Source: Typha latifolia (Eukaryota > Streptophyta > Magnoliopsida > Poales > Typhaceae). From it: a DNA stretch of 64,000 nucleotides. The stretch's first letter is position 1. Each line of letters starts with the position of its first letter. The position numbers and the translations under genes are program-made. The notes under the pieces were generated by a model. It was not told the DNA's origin. It searched no databases and saw nothing but the letters and a program-made list of their open reading frames with translations. Below, one piece after another: positions 24,401 to 34,486 of this stretch. The stretch is from NCBI GenBank assembly GCA_019914945.1, contig CM034103.1, forward strand, positions 15,776,785-15,840,784, written 5' to 3'.

Positions 24401-27400
24401 TGCTCTTGATGGAACGGTCTCCTTGCAATAATTTCACCTTCTGTTAATATGTGAGGATCAGACTGCAGCCATCTAGCCTGACCAGAGGTTATCCCTTTCG
24501 TGCAATATTCTTTTGAGAGACTTCTATCAAGATTCCCGTGTTGTGAATAACGTGAACGGCAATTAGTGAGAGACCTCCTTAATGTCATCTGGGAAGAATC
24601 ATTCTCAGCAGAAGGCAAAATAACAGGAACTTGGCTATCTGTTGTCACATCTTCCCCAGATTCATATCGAATTTCGAGTATTACAGAAGAAGAAAGTACA
24701 GACTCAAATGCCTCTAAAATTTGCCCTCTGAACTTTTCAGCTTTGGATTTATTGACATGCAAGCTGAATAACAATTGCACAGTAGGAGCTGCATAGGGAA
24801 TTAAGTTCATCTAAAGTGAAATTTTTCTCGAAACAAATCAAAGCATTCTTTTTCCTCATACAATCATGTAAACATTTCATGAGAAAATAGGACCAAGCAT
24901 CAGGAAAAGCAACCTGAACTTATGTAAATCAAATCTGGAGGTCCTATATTAGAACTGTATCATTTGATGTCAATCCACCAATCCACACACCATTTAATAA
25001 GCTAACCGAATAAAAGGTAATGCAGATCATACATCTGTCATCATTTACTTTGACTAATCATTTATGAATACCTTGATGATCAGGGATCAATTGTTAGCTG
25101 TGCTTGGATAGTTATTTATCTTTAAGCATGAGAAATTTATTTCTCAGTTATGCTTTCATGTGCTAGGCAGGCATTCCAAATTATTTCCACACAGGCTATC
25201 ATAAAATATGCAAATACTTGAGCATTTATGTGTTCTCTTTTTCAATCAAAAACTAGACATGCACCAAGCAATGGAAGAATGTAAATGTCAAAGTTTACAG
25301 GAAAAATACCTGCACCTAAGGTGACTAAAGTTAGCTTTGCCCCTTGAGTCAAAAATTGTCTCAATGTGTTGGATTGAATATTCTCGAGCACTGCTTGCCA
25401 GATCCTTTCACTATCCATATGACTTTTGTCATAATAATATCCTCCACTTTGCTTAGTAGCTCTCTTTGATAGGGTAAGACTGTTTGGAGCATGTTTACTG
25501 AGTTCACTTCCACTAGAGTGAGTGCTGAGCATCTTGTTATTACAACACATTAGATTGTTACCATGTTTGAAGCCATGGTTTGCCTGGTCAAGTACTCTTG
25601 ATAACCCCTGGTTACTAATACCCATCTCATCCTCCTCACTAGTAGAACCTTTTGGTACATCTCTCTCAGAACAATTACCGAGGGGAGGCGGATTCAGATT
25701 GAGACTTGTGTCACTGGAAGAACCTGGTAGCATATACTGTTGCTCAGGAGCAAGTTGAAGCAAAGCAGCGGTAAGCCACGTTAACTTGTCATTTGACACT
25801 CTGAGCTGTTTTTCAGCTTCAGATAGTGTTTTCAAGGCCTGACGTAATTTTTCCATATCCTCCTTTGATACTGAAATAAGTAGATTTTAGATCATATTAT
25901 ATCCAAATTGCAGAGGAGAACAAGAGCATGAACGGACTATCTAGATAACAAGATTCAAGGCCTGATATAATTTTTCCATATCTTCCTTTGATACTGAAAT
26001 AAGTAGATTTTAGATTATATTATATCCAAATTGCAGATGAGAACAAGAGCATGAATGGACTATCTACATAACAAGAATGATGGCCTAGAATCTACAGAGT
26101 ATTACTCAAACAGAGCTAAGCAACAAGTCTAGCCTAGGTACTAATGTTGTTAGCTATTAGTGAATAACATACAAGAAGAATCAAGGTTGAAACTTGAAAG
26201 TATAAAAGTGACTGCACTCACAGGTTGGTTGGCAGAAAAACTTTCTGTGCAGTCTTTCTCGCATGAATACATAGCTGCCAGCAAGGATATCAGTAATTAT
26301 TGTAGCAAGTTGTGACATTAATGCCACAGGCTCAATACCAGTTTCTGTTATTTCTCTTAAACTTTTCACAGTGTTTGCAGTGTCAGCAGATAATGCCAGA
26401 TCGAGTAGGTCCACCAACTTTTCATCAGAAACAACACCAACCTGGCAAGTGTACAAAAGAAAATTAGGAATGGTTCTTGGATTTAGAATTAACTCAAGTG
26501 GTCAGTTCCACCACAGAAATAGATGTTCTGACCTTCCTCATAGGACTATTTAGAATTGCTTGGTGCACTAATTTGGATGTCTAGTTACTATATTGCTTAT
26601 ATGTTCTGCAAAAAGGAAGATATTACTTCAGTTTTTCTCACTTGAATTATTGTGCTTGGATAAACTTTTGCTACTAATTGACTAATTTACTGCTTCTCTT
26701 ACAAACTTTTGGCGTGTAAAGTAATGCAAATCTTTATTTGTGTAGTCACATGGCATAAACATCACCCAGTGGACTTGTAACTAAGAAATAGTATAAGAAT
26801 TCAAAAGAAATCACAAAAGGCATTTAAAAATGAAATTATGAAAGCCTAAATATCATGGTGCTAAGTATAGATAAGATCATTGCATATAAGAATCTATATT
26901 TGGAGATTTATAATGAGTAATCACTCCATCAATAGAAGTATCATGGAACTAGGAGAGAAATTGACAATCAAGATATTTGATATAAAGTCAAGTAGAAGAA
27001 TTGCCAGTATTGCAGAACCAGAGTATAAATTAAAATATGTATGTGGTTTCATGTAGATTAGTTCGTAAGATCATCAAAGCAACATGCAGTGTAGGTAACT
27101 TACAAGTTCTTGGACCAAAGAAAGAGAAATTCTTTGCCCAAGCAAACTCAGTTGGTCAAGAGTCATCTCAGCATCTCTTAATGACCCATCTGATCGAGAT
27201 GCTATGAGTCTTAGTGCATCCTTGTCCACTTCTAGGCCTTCACTGTTTGAGATCCACGTCAAGGTTTCAAAAATATCATACTCTTTCAGCTTCGGGAAAA
27301 AAAACTTCTGGCACCTAGATATGATAGTGTGAGGAAGTTCGAGATTAGAGCTGACAAGAACAAAAACCACATGGTGGGGTGCTCGATCAAAAACCTTCGA

Positions 27401-28747
27401 GATGACACTCCACGCACCAGCAGGAAAAATATCACAATCATCAATTATACACACTCTATACTGAGATTCCAATGGCGATGACAACACATTGTTGAGTATA
27501 TCCACAATCCTCTCAAAGTCAACATTACTAACAGACCCTACTTCTAGCACATTTCTACTCTTACCGAGATTGTAAGAGATGCAGGATGTGCAAATATCAC
27601 ATGGTTTTGGATGCTCCACAGATTGGCAATTCAAAGCTTTAGCAAAAACACGAGCACACGATGATTTCCCAGTCCCATGAGGTCCATAGAAGACATAAAC
27701 AAGGCCAACCTTCTTCCGCAAAACAGCGTTAGAAAGAGCTTGTACGACTAAGTTCTGCCCCACCAGATCTTTAAAGGTTTTCGGCATGTACTTTTGTGTC
27801 AAATTCTTGTGCCTACCATGTTGACGCCTTTTAGATTTTTGAAGGTTACATGGTTTTACCTCAGATGCAAGGTCAGAATCATATGCATACGTTGAACTTT
27901 GATGGGAGAACCTCCCAATTTCTCTTGAATAGTCTAGCACCGAATGAGGATTGCCCCTGCTGTCCTGAGTTCCTAAACCCTCAGCAAGCAATGGTAGCAC
28001 TTCAGACTCGGAACTACTTGATGGGCTTAGAGGACTCGGTGCAACCAGCAAGTTAGAACCATTTCCTTGGCTTTGAGGAGCAGAACCTTCAGATCTCTTC
28101 GTCCTTGAATCGGACATACCAAGAAACGATTTGCCTCTATGGTGAATCCTCGACCAACTCCAAGGAATTCCGCAAACGTTTCTGGAAGCCTGAGATACCT
28201 CCAATTCAGCATCTTCTTCTCGTCCTTCCCCCACATGGCATCTCTGCCACACGCCACCCTCCTGTGAACTCGAATTGAAAGAAACAGTACTGCGAGCCGC
28301 AGCTACTGCGAGATTAGCCGATCCAAGATCCTTCCTTGCTCTTCTAAACCTGCGCTTCTTCCCCCTGCTTACATTAATCTCATTGTGATTCCCAGCTTGC
28401 CCAGCAGTGGTTCCATGCTCACTCTTTCCCAACTCGTCCTCGCCTTTGCAATCTCCGTCCAACCTTGAGTTAGATCTGCTCTGGTTGCGGGCCACGGCGA
28501 TCTCATTGCTCCGGTTGCGCCTCCACGAGAGAGGAGGACTGGTGGAGGGATCTCTGAGTGACTTGGACCGCTGAAGCACGACGAGGTCTCGGAGAAGGGA
28601 CTTCTCGGCGAGGTTGTCGGGAGTGCGGCGGAGTATGTGGTTCTTCATGTGGATGCAGTTGGTCAGATGCACGTGGTTGCGGAGGTGGCCGCCGCCGACG
28701 GCGCCATGATCGCGCTTGATACTATCTCCGGCGACTGCCCTGCTCAT
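15415..28747 (-). CDS. STICHEL-like protein (DnaX-type AAA+), gene interrupted by an intronic retroelement
   Basis: Seven exons on the minus strand (28747-27104, 26441-26222, 25870-25310, 24788-24310, 24227-24148, 16258-16195, 15507-15415) give 1,046 aa in one frame. The N-terminus ([18 protein letters not shown], then [17 protein letters not shown]) is typical of STICHEL-like 3/4. The DnaX/RFC-like AAA+ module has Walker [10 protein letters not shown] at about 355-363, a four-Cys zinc module (about 374-389), IIDDCD in place of a classical DEAD/H Walker B (434-439) and an SRC arginine-finger motif (477-479). A later block, [23 protein letters not shown], is also conserved. STICHEL controls trichome branch number in Arabidopsis, and the biochemical role of its relatives is poorly known. 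Intron 5 (16259-24147) contains a 7.3-kb retroelement. The last two exons are short and are supported mainly by frame continuity and [11 protein letters not shown], which resembles the family's C-terminus. Confidence 0.9.
16743..17073 (+). repeat. 5' LTR (331 bp)
   Basis: It starts TGATGCGGACATC and ends CACGTTTTGCATCA. A TATA box (TATATATAG, about 16909-16917) marks a likely transcription start. It is identical to the 3' LTR except for one C/T difference and the absence of a 33-bp duplicated unit. Confidence 0.95.
17078..17089 (+). other. Primer-binding site (initiator Met-tRNA)
   Basis: TGGTATCAGAGC, four bases after the 5' LTR, is complementary to the 3' end of plant initiator methionine tRNA. 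It is the usual minus-strand primer site of plant Gypsy and Copia elements. Confidence 0.92.
17090..18959 (+). other. Long untranslated leader of the retroelement with GC-rich repeat block
   Basis: The 1.9-kb leader between the primer-binding site and Gag contains two poly-A tracts (about 17347-17374 and 17396-17411), a C-rich pyrimidine stretch, and a very GC-rich block at about 17735-18380. That block is built from variants of CCGACGACGCC, followed by two to three copies of a 34-36-bp unit starting GACGTCTGCAGCCA (18181, 18215, 18251). The long minus-strand frames here (such as 17739-18344) are Arg/Gly/Ala-rich by-products of the repeat, not genes. Confidence 0.75.
18960..20314 (+). pseudogene. 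Retroelement gag and start of protease (broken)
   Basis: Gag opens at 18960 ([11 protein letters not shown]) and stays open to 19421, where the frame breaks. It resumes at about 19670-20314. The second part holds the nucleocapsid zinc knuckle C-X2-C-X4-H-X4-C ([14 protein letters not shown], about 19977-20020) and an acidic region. It ends at the protease active-site motif VDSG (about 20293-20304), just before another stop. Two or more frame breaks make this a non-functional copy. Confidence 0.88.
20320..23818 (+). pseudogene. Retroelement pol: protease, RT, RNase H, integrase, chromodomain (broken)
   Basis: The domains are recognisable but lie in different frames. They are: protease C-terminal part (20320-20664); reverse transcriptase (20489-21427) with the YFDD catalytic box at about 21349; RNase H (21733-22359, starting VTCDASG); integrase core (22436-22846), broken just after HPQTDGQ and before the catalytic Glu region; and a C-terminal integrase plus chromodomain (23243-23818, with YLVRWKG and DDTW). 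The last frame runs 127 bp into the 3' LTR before stopping. The chromodomain suggests chromatin-guided integration of the parent family. Breaks near 20480-20660, 21427, 21600, 22360, 22846 and 22900-23060 disable it. Confidence 0.9.
23682..23691 (+). other. Probable polypurine tract
   Basis: The purine-rich sequence CGGGGAGAA lies directly before the 3' LTR, where the plus-strand primer of LTR retrotransposons is made. Confidence 0.6.
23692..24055 (+). repeat. 3' LTR (364 bp) with internal 33-bp tandem duplication
   Basis: It matches the 5' LTR except for one substitution and a 33-bp unit present twice (23728-23760 and 23761-23793, one G/A difference between units). The direct flank is the target duplication GAAGG at 24056-24060. 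Confidence 0.95.
25831..26077. repeat. 123-bp tandem duplication across an exon/intron boundary
   Basis: Two copies, about 25831-25953 and 25954-26077, differ at only a few bases. Each carries the first 40 bases of STICHEL-like exon 3 (on the minus strand), its splice acceptor and about 80 bp of the intron before it. In the distal copy the exon-like sequence runs to a stop soon after [16 protein letters not shown], so correct splicing must skip that acceptor and use the one at 25871-25872. Confidence 0.85.
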
Positions 28748-30230
28748 TGATTACAAACTAAAACACTCTTCCGACGAGAGTGGCGAGTTCCCCGTCCACA
28801 TTCGATCTATCGCGTACAGATCTTGGCAGAACTCTGATCCTACTAAATCTTCAACTTTTATTCAAGAGAAATGGCGAAGGAAGAGAATGCTATGGATCCT
28901 TAGATCTTGATCCCTCTTATTTCTATCTTCTTCCATAAATGAAAACTTTAATCTTATACCGTCATTAAGAGCCTCCTCCATGTTTTCAAAGAATTATAGT
29001 TATTCCATCTGCCTTAACTGATATTGTTGATGGTTTAGAAGATTCGACGGCTCAGATTGATAGAGAGATTGCACGTGATTCGGAGGTGGTGGGGGCACTC
29101 GCCAATTCGCCATCACAATCATTAGGATCCCACCATTGCCCGACCGATAACGACAGTAAGAGAGAGTGGCTTTAAGCTTTTAATGAGAACGTGTTGCGCA
29201 CGTGCGACGGTCCGGTTGCTGCCGACGGAGAGGGAGCACCGGAGCACGCCTAAGAAGGAAAGGGCCCTTTCGGACAGAGGAGAGGAATTTGTACAATAAG
29301 ATAATTCATGCAAGTCTTCAAATACCATAATTAATATGACTAGCATACATTGATCCTGAGGATTAATATAATAAGTAAGATCATGATGAAATTGAGATGG
29401 AGGACAATGCGAAGTACACATACCACTCATCGCTGCTTCCCTACAGTTACAAATTCCAACTGAATGTCCATTGGTCCTCTGTCCTCGTTGTATAGTACAA
29501 AGGTCCTCAAAAGAAGCCAAATTGACTGCGATATGGCATCTAAAGCCACATCCTTATCTACGTCCCTTCAGACAGCAGTACAGACTAGCCCCCGCAAAAA
29601 AGTTTATTTCGTGTGTTTAGTATATCTGGAAACTTATTGAATCAACGAATTATTTAAAATTTTAAATTTTCTAAAAAATTTACCTAAGTTTTGAAGAGAA
29701 ATTTATATATAAATTATTTTTCGATTCAACAGACTTTCAAATATAAATAGCTTATCTAATAAATAATTTATATTTAAAAATTATTAATTAGATCATCAGT
29801 TTTCAAATACACTTAGTCTCATATTTATATTTCAAAATGAATTAAACATGTTAAAAAGAAATCTAAAATAGTTTAAAACTAGTTGATTGAGGAAGTTACA
29901 TTTACTTTGTTGGAATATAATTATAGCCCTTGTGGGAACAATGAGTGGCCATAATTCTAAAATAAACAGCCATGAGAAGATAAATATAATTTTAAAAATA
30001 GAATAGACAATAACATAGCAAGAATAAAGTAAATCGATTTCTACCAAAGCATACTTGTATTTTGATAACAACCATGCTCTAGTTACTAGGAACATACAAC
30101 CTTGGAAGTGCAAGACGATTATATCTTAGTTAAGAGATGCAGTACAATCAGGATATCAACAAAGAAACAAAAGGAGTAATTTGCCTTATTTACGTTGATG
30201 TATTACTATTGCTCTGAATCTGCCCTTCCA
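28748..30230. other. Intergenic
   Basis: This is the 5' flank of the STICHEL-like gene, then AT-rich spacer to the 3' end of the UBTD gene. The minus-strand frames at 29122-29520 and 29832-30113 have no recognisable domain and no clear coding character. I see no supported gene. Confidence 0.4.
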
Positions 30231-32911
30231 TCAACTGTCTTCAACTATGTTTGTGGGGTCACTCAAAACATACTTGGGCAGCTCATATTTGGCACCTGCA
30301 ATGGATGTTTATGTGGAATAGCTTTCAATATGTACAGATAGAGAGAAGGGAAAGAAGGAATAGAAAAAAAAAAATGAGAATGAAAACAATTGCTCACCTT
30401 TCTCATCATAACAAAGCGCAATGTCAGCACTTGAAACAATGATACCGGCGGTTTCCACAATTACTTGTGCAAGATTTAAATCAGCTTCTGCTGCAGCTCG
30501 GAGTGCATCCCAAATCTCTGGCACCAATGAATTTAAGAATTTGTGTAACTGAATCACTAGATAATATGGATTTAAACAAACTTAAGGAGCGACTCACTGA
30601 TGCAATTGATTATATCCTTAACTTGTTATCTACAGGGCTGTTATTCGGCAGTTTGTCATTGTTTTCCTTTACCCTGTATAAGCCAGCAGGAATCTTTTCC
30701 CTCTGCTTCATATAGATAGGACACTTTCTAGCGTTTTAATTTGCTTATTATTATCTCCAAAATTATTCTTTTGCGGAGGTCAGAGATCTGCACCTCCTCT
30801 TTCCATGCCAATCATCACCTCCTGCAGGATGAACATTATTGTCTTCTACAAGGATGTAATTGGCATGAGAAGAAAAGCTGATGTCTGATATCCTGGTAGG
30901 TTGCTGGCTTGTTAGGACAAAGCTAGTTTCTGTATTTTTTTTTTCTTTCTTCTGAGTCTGTGACCTTCATTTGAAGTTCTTGTGGCACATGTGCAAAGTT
31001 CATTATTACTTTGCTAATAAATCCAAATTCTGTATTTAACGAGATTTTCTCATTCATATTTGTCTTTTTGTGGTGAAAGTTCCACCATCACAAGAAACAG
31101 TTGGAGAGATTAATTAGTTTCCGAAGGGGAGATGGCAGTTGACCCTGATCAAGCGATCAACGAGTCCAAAATGGAGATTGTCAAGACTGATGAATTGTGC
31201 ACAAGAGCTTCACTTACCGACCAAATTCCCTTTATCAAAGTCGGTGAAAAATCAGATGTTTCAGAAAATTTTGCAACTTATGGAGAATAGGCACCTTTCT
31301 GACCACCATAGTGAGGAGCTGTGTCCCAGAATTCATCGCGCATTTGTCTTAGCTGTGTTCTAGTTATTGGCTCAGTATGTTTCCAAGACTTTGGCTTCTG
31401 GAGTCTTTTACTATTCTCTGCATTCAAACAATTAGATAAATAAGTTACCATTAAACAGATGGACAACAAACATAGGTAAAACCATAATGACCATAACATA
31501 GAATTAAGAAGAATGTTTTCTAATGTTAAAATTGCGAATATAAATATATGGGAAAAAGGCAGAAACCATAATTGGTTTAACAAAATAAAGCGGGACCATG
31601 TTCTTATGAGATAATTAGGTAAACATGGTAAGACTACAAGGGAAATGCCTTTGTTCAATTGAAACTATTTGAGCATTTGATGTAAGAAATACAACGCAAT
31701 TCAAAAGGAGGAAAGGGGTGGCTCTGTCAAACTCAACTCATGAACATATATTCCAGAATTATTGCTAATATGCCCTATGATTGACAATCTTCTCAAAGAA
31801 AAAAGAACGCATGCAATCACCCAAGATAAATTGATGTGCAACATATATACCTCATTGTCCAAAACTAACTTGGCAGAATATTCATTAACAAATCTTTTAT
31901 CTCTTAATTCTGGGTTACTCTTACAATAAGTTATTTTTATAATGACCAATCATCTGTAAAAGCTTGCAACCCAATTTGAGTATCGGTTTTCATCAGAGTA
32001 GAACAAATCTTTTATCCCTTAATTCTGTTCTCTTTTTCCTTTAGAAAGTTTTCTATGCACACCTGGGACTGAGCAATACACTACCGTTTGGTTCCTTTCT
32101 TTCCAATTTCTTCAATTGTCAAGATCTAATAACTTGACTGTAGACAAACAGACTAAAATTAAACTTCATGCAATTGGATCAGCAAAACTAACAATGTCAA
32201 CTTAGCAACTCCTTACGTTCTAACAAGATGGCTGACACCAGAGTTGGATAACTACAGAATCTTCCAACCATAAACTACATAGAGTTGAATCTATAGACAT
32301 AAACCATACTTCCCATGAACAAAACCAATGAGCAATGCCCATGCACATGATTTCAGCTCGCAACCCTCAACCCTCTGATTAGCCTCTTATATTTTACACT
32401 AAAAATAGCGGGAAAAAAGGAAAAGAAAAGAATGAGCTAAATAAACAAATAAAAATTATAGCGAACCACATGACAAAATTATTTTGAGATGCAAGTTGGT
32501 GATCACCCGAACACTAAAATCCACCATGTCCATCCTTTTCGATGACTTCTGAGTTCTGCGCGATTAGGTGAGTCAACGACACAAAAAAAGTGATGGATTT
32601 ATAGTGGTAATAACCGGAAAAAAATCATTACTAAATGCATAGAAGACAAAATTCGACTATGATATATATGCCCCCACACATCACTACGGTTATAGCCGAT
32701 CAAATTCCACAGTCTACAGCACGAGGTGTCCGATTCCAGGCAATGAAGAAGATTAGTATTAAAAGCAAAGGATTCCACACGCAAAGGGAAAAGAGACAAA
32801 ACCTATACGAGGATCGGAAACAGAGCTCGGTGAGACGAAATTTGGCAGGGAGGAGAGAAGTGTGGGCGGCGGTTGACGTTCTCGTTTCGGAGTGGATCCA
32901 GCGCAACCCAT
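30231..32911 (-). CDS. Ubiquitin domain-containing protein, UBTD1/2-like (plant type)
   Basis: Four exons on the minus strand (32911-32803, 31417-31295, 30517-30398, 30295-30231) give 138 aa. It starts MGCAGST, with Gly2 and Cys3 as in N-myristoylated and palmitoylated proteins, so membrane attachment is likely. The core reads KPKSWKHTEPITRTQL, EFWDTAPHYGGQKEIWDALR, DLNLAQVIVE and ALCYDEKGAKYELPKYVLSD, which is the conserved N-terminal domain of UBTD proteins. The plant forms lack the C-terminal ubiquitin-like fold seen in animals. Animal UBTD1 binds E2 enzymes of the UBE2D family; the plant role is not established. The first donor is uncertain: GT at 32802 is used here, but GT after the GAA C at about 32878 has the same phase and would give a shorter N-terminus. 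Confidence 0.87.
31132..31290 (+). CDS. Small orphan ORF (52 aa) inside a UBTD intron, opposite strand
   Basis: The frame reads MAVDPDQAINESKMEIVK and so on to TAG at 31288-31290, just five bases short of a UBTD exon on the other strand. Its composition is protein-like (charged, no low complexity), but it has no recognisable domain. It may be a chance frame or a relic of an inserted fragment. Confidence 0.15.
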   Translation: MAVDPDQAINESKMEIVKTDELCTRASLTDQIPFIKVGEKSDVSENFATYGE

Positions 32912-33347
32912 GGCGTCGCCTTCGTCGACGATTTCAATTGCTCCAGATCGAAATCGAAACGCGTCGGGAATCGGAAAGAAAGTGGAGACGAGAGTCCGGA
33001 GTTGAGTGGGTTTTGACAGGCGAGGAGTTTGGGTGGCAGGGAAATAGGCAACTCCGCGATTGAGGTCAAAGAGAGAGATGAAATGGTGGCTTATGACTTG
33101 GGATTATCTTATTCGTTACCTCTAATTATGAATTATTAAATTTGTCTATATTAATACAAAATAATAATTATATATAATACCAGCAATTCTGTAGAGGTAA
33201 TTGTTTATTAATCGATCCGATAAAAATCTAAGATGTTTAATAGGTAATTATTAATTTTTAAATATATTATCTTGCACATTATTTTTTAATATTTATATTA
33301 TTTTAATCATTTATCAAATAAATAACATATATATCCTTCACTGAAAG

Positions 33348-33348
<1 letters not shown>

Positions 33349-33377
<29 letters not shown>
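33349..33377. repeat. (AT)n microsatellite
   Basis: About 14 TA dinucleotides occur in AT-rich intergenic DNA. Confidence 0.9.
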
Positions 33378-33382
<5 letters not shown>

Positions 33383-33789
33383 AAAAGTTTTGATATCTTT
33401 TTATAATTAAGTTGATGAAAGTTTAATTAAATTTTATCTATTTAATTATTTTTTTATTATTTAGTTTAAAATTAATTTAAATAAAATTTAATAAGAGATA
33501 GAGATAGAGAATTATATTTAAATTGAAGTCTATCTCCAAATAATTAAATTTAAATAGTTTAATATTAAATAATATCTCCTATAATTAAAGCATAATTATA
33601 CATGACAAAGGGAAATTTTAATGGAAGAAAAGAATGTATAATTAGGCACACTTGATTAAATTTTTTTGACTAATATGTCTTTTTTTTTTTTACGTAATGT
33701 AATTTTAAAATCAGTACCGAGAAATTGATATCTGTTGTAAAACTGGTTAAATTAAGATTATAAAATTTAGAGGAGTAATAAAGTATTTG

Positions 33790-33791
<2 letters not shown>

Positions 33792-33828
<37 letters not shown>
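33792..33828. repeat. (AT)n microsatellite
   Basis: About 18 TA dinucleotides occur in AT-rich intergenic DNA. Confidence 0.9.
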
Positions 33829-33829
<1 letters not shown>

Positions 33830-34486
33830 TGAACCTTAGATACCTGACTACCTGTATACTATTTTAATTAAATGATATATTCAAGAAGGCATTTATATTT
33901 AAGTAGCATTATATATCTAAGGCTTTACATATTAAGGGCTTAGGGTCCTACGAAGAATTTTAACAAAGCTCCCTAAAAAAATAGAGAAATGAGCGTTTGT
34001 TTTAATGGTCGACATGGAACGCTTATGGGATAAAAGTACGAGAAAATATAATAGACACGGAATCTGTGCAACATTTTGCATAATTCAGTTATTTATTTAT
34101 TTATTTTATATGAGTTGCACTAGATTACATAAGTTGATAGTAAATTTAAATAATAAGCTACTTAATATTCATATTAAACGGATTAATTGATTTAGGACAA
34201 GGATTTATTGCAAACTTAAATCCACTTGAAAAACGAACACCAAACCCGGACTGGCCGCGTCATGCAGGCGAGACACCCCTCGCTCCGCCACGTCATCCAT
34301 TCCTTCAGCTCTCCGCATAACGTTGCCCTTTTCCTTTTTCGTTACTCGAAGTCTCGAACCATTCTCTAGTCTCTCTTCCTCTCTCTCCCCCACCCAAATC
34401 CTCCACTTCTACCCCGATTTCGTAAACCCTACACTCAAATCACAAAGTTGGGGAAACGCTAGGTCTCATTCCCCTCCCTCGCTGCC

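Larger units (their letters stand above)
32912..34486. other. Divergent intergenic region, AT-rich with microsatellites
   Basis: This lies between the UBTD gene (-) and the KDEL receptor (+). It is extremely AT-rich with (AT)n tracts at 33349-33377 and 33792-33828. The 200 bp before 34487 are GC-richer and probably the KDEL receptor leader. No other gene is supported. Confidence 0.5.

Noticed and set aside
24789..24810. Met at 24810 as exon start in the STICHEL-like gene
   Set aside because: Joining at the AG before 24810 is out of phase with the previous exon. The acceptor ending at 24789 gives [10 protein letters not shown], which keeps the frame and matches the family.
29122..29520. Minus-strand frame of 132 codons upstream of the STICHEL-like gene
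   Set aside because: Mixed composition, no recognisable domain and no splice-supported extension. Kept as unsupported.
32635..33063. Plus-strand frame of 142 codons
   Set aside because: It is antisense to UBTD exon 1 and its leader, and no plant family is recognised.
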